Of a stretch of DNA of 64,000 bases, positions 62,298 through 64,000 are shown piece by piece (the first letter of the stretch is position 1; every line of letters begins with the position of its first letter). The position numbers were made by a program, and so were the translations under genes. A model generated the notes under the pieces. That model did not search any database. It had not been told where the DNA came from and saw only the letters and a list, made by a program, of their open reading frames with translations. The stretch is from Henckelia pumila (lineage: Eukaryota; Streptophyta; Magnoliopsida; Lamiales; Gesneriaceae). The stretch spans positions 136,618,375 to 136,682,374 of the forward strand of contig NC_133121.1 in assembly GCF_033568475.1 (NCBI RefSeq), given 5' to 3'.

Positions 62298-64000
62298 ATG
62301 TCAGGTATCAATTAATGTGCCCTCACGTGTTCTTTAAAATTGACAACACATGTGATTATTTTTTAATGGCTGTCTCCTCTCTCCTCCTCTTTCTTATGTG
62401 AAACGTACTGTTCGTCTGTTCCCATATTTCCTGGTTCTTGTGTTTCTTCTCTTACCTTAGGTGTGAGACCTTGTGTGTATGTATATACCAAATATACTCG
62501 TATATGTGCATATCTACATCTCCCTCCTCTCCATGTTCATCATCTTCGCCATTATCAATGGCGTACGGATGGTGGTGGGTGCAGAGGAGACGCACGAGTC
62601 TCTGTGGTTGACAAAGGGCGGAAACGGTGGCTGTGGGGTATCGTTTCCAGCGCCTTGAGTACCAGCCATGGGCCTTCATCCGCAACTGGTGGATGCGTCC
62701 AAATCTGGGCTCGGGCAAAGCTGGAAAAGGTAGCGACGAGGTACGGCGGCACTGGTTTATTCTGTCCGGCGAAATTGGCTTCAAGTTTCAGCCATGGAGT
62801 TGCTTTCACAAGCTTGAAAGTATCCAAATCTGAACTTGAAAAGGAGAAGGTCTGCGAAGGCGTGGTAGCAGGTGATGTTCCAGCGAGGGGGTCCCGGTGA
62901 GTTCTGGCCATGGATGAGCGTCCATGCCGTCCAGATCTGGACTCGACGGGGCCAGGGTTGTTTCGACCATGATACTCGCCAGGGAAAGCTACAACCAATG
63001 TGGCGTCGTCGGAGATGGCGGCTGACAGTGGTGGGATGGCGGCGAGGGGAAAGATGGTGGCGAGTGATGAACATGGAAATATGGCGGATTTAAATTGTTC
63101 TATACGTACATATATGTATATTCACATAAATATATATTATTAAATTTTCTTAAAGGATTTTATTATTTTAATTTATTGAGCTAATTTATGCGGAAAAACT
63201 TTGAAAGTTTTCCTAAAAGTTATTGTTTCTATATGTTTAAAAAAAATTTGCAGGTTGCTCCTCACGAGGTAAGGTACTCTCGGTGCTGGTTGCTAATCGA
63301 TATACTCATCCCGCATCGTCAGCGGAGTCTGGTGACAATAGTGAAATTGAAGAGTGTTTATCATATTTGAATGATTTGAATTCTTGCGATAATAGGGGTT
63401 CCCAAGAGTCTTCAGGAGGAGTGAGAGAGCGTGTTTTGAACGAGCTTGATATTCTACCTTCATACCAAAAATTTGACTTATCCTCTAAACATATTTTTAA
63501 AATTCCCAAAAATGGAGATTCATGTCATGAACCGCCTCCGGGTTATTTCACTGTATATCTGGAGTACTTTAATTTTGGTTTTTTGGTTCCTCCTCATGCC
63601 CTTTTGATAGAAATTTTAGATAGTCTCGGGGTGAGTTTAAGTCAATTAACACCAAGCGCGATTCTCCTCTTTACGTGTTTCTTATGTAGAGTGAGCGAAA
63701 TTAAAATGTCCTCGACTATAGACTTATTTTAAGCGCTCTTCTCGGTGCGTCGTTCCATGCCGAGTTCCTATATTTATTTTCTAATTCGGGGAGATTGTAA
63801 GTTTTTATCTCGTTTTCCATCTCCGAAAAGCGATTGGAGAAAAAAGTTTGTTTATGTCTGGGATTATGGTTGGGGGGTTTCCATAGTATGGAGTCCGGGC
63901 CACCGGAAAATTATTTTTAGCAAAACTCATCGTGAGTTACAACTTGAATGTCGCTCCTTAGGTCTTTTCAAAAAGTTGGTTGATCCACAAACTTTGCTTC
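62298..64000 (+). pseudogene. Gypsy-type transposon protein (Transposase_28-like), interrupted, runs off window
   Basis: The best-supported exon starts at 63254 after TTTGCAG. It carries PPPGYFTVYLEYFNFGFLVP and a following LLIEILDSLGVSLSQLTPSA, the signature of the plant 'putative gypsy type transposon' domain. It fits in phase with a 7-nt first exon ATGTCAG (62298-62304) followed by GTATCA, which would give an N-terminus MSGCSSRGK. Reading ends at a TAA (63730-63732), yet the same frame stays open beyond it to the window edge with family-like sequence (ALFSVRR, DWRKKFVYVW). The stop is therefore probably a disabling mutation. The intron assignment is inference. Confidence 0.5.

Noticed and set aside
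62463-62900. 145-residue plus-strand ORF and overlapping minus-strand ORFs
   Set aside because: GC-richer stretch open in several frames on both strands, without recognisable motifs, and inside the intron proposed for the transposon gene.

Overview
The window is nuclear DNA of a flowering plant, very probably a eudicot. It is AT-rich, the genes have many short exons with GT..AG introns, and the encoded proteins follow Arabidopsis-type families closely. Transposon remnants fill introns and intergenic DNA. I worked out gene structures by reading exons on the minus strand, checking splice sites and reading phase at each junction.

Seven protein-coding genes lie one after another, all on the minus strand: (1) SGR2-type DDHD phospholipase, 800-19132, with its 3' end beyond the left edge; (2) CBSX3-type mitochondrial CBS-domain protein, 21193-22643; (3) TOM40, the mitochondrial import pore, 26776-31465; (4) a small conserved plant protein of unknown function, 32583-36435; (5) an auxilin-related J-domain protein, 37681-44010; (6) a DOMON plus cytochrome b561 membrane protein, 45864-49552; (7) a DUF3755-type protein, 51394-57471. 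Apart from the edge-truncated SGR2, each closes in frame from ATG to stop. Their roles differ (endomembrane lipid metabolism, mitochondria, clathrin uncoating, membrane redox, probably nuclear), so this is ordinary gene order and not a pathway cluster.

The most striking mobile element is a complete 5358-bp Ty3/gypsy chromovirus at 4827-10184, inside the SGR2 intron between exons 8 and 9. Its two 331-bp LTRs appear identical by eye, it has a 5-bp target duplication (AACCC), a primer-binding site matching tRNA-Tyr, and gag and pol ORFs out of frame by -1. The pol ORF ends inside the 3' LTR. Other repeats include a TIR element at 15396-16054, a foldback element at 24152-24359, a Tourist-like MITE at 54126-54676, a tRNA-derived SINE candidate near 60140-60310, several tandem duplications (one copying a splice donor in the DUF3755 gene) and trinucleotide microsatellites.

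The right end (about 57.5-64 kb) is repeat-rich. It finishes with a plus-strand gene resembling the plant 'putative gypsy-type transposon' (Transposase_28) family, which appears to have a 7-nt first coding exon and carries an in-frame stop.

I found no CRISPR array, rRNA or functional tRNA gene, and no clearly new biological system. The best leads are the young chromovirus with its unusual layout, the duplicated splice donor, the foldback element and the unknown small gene.
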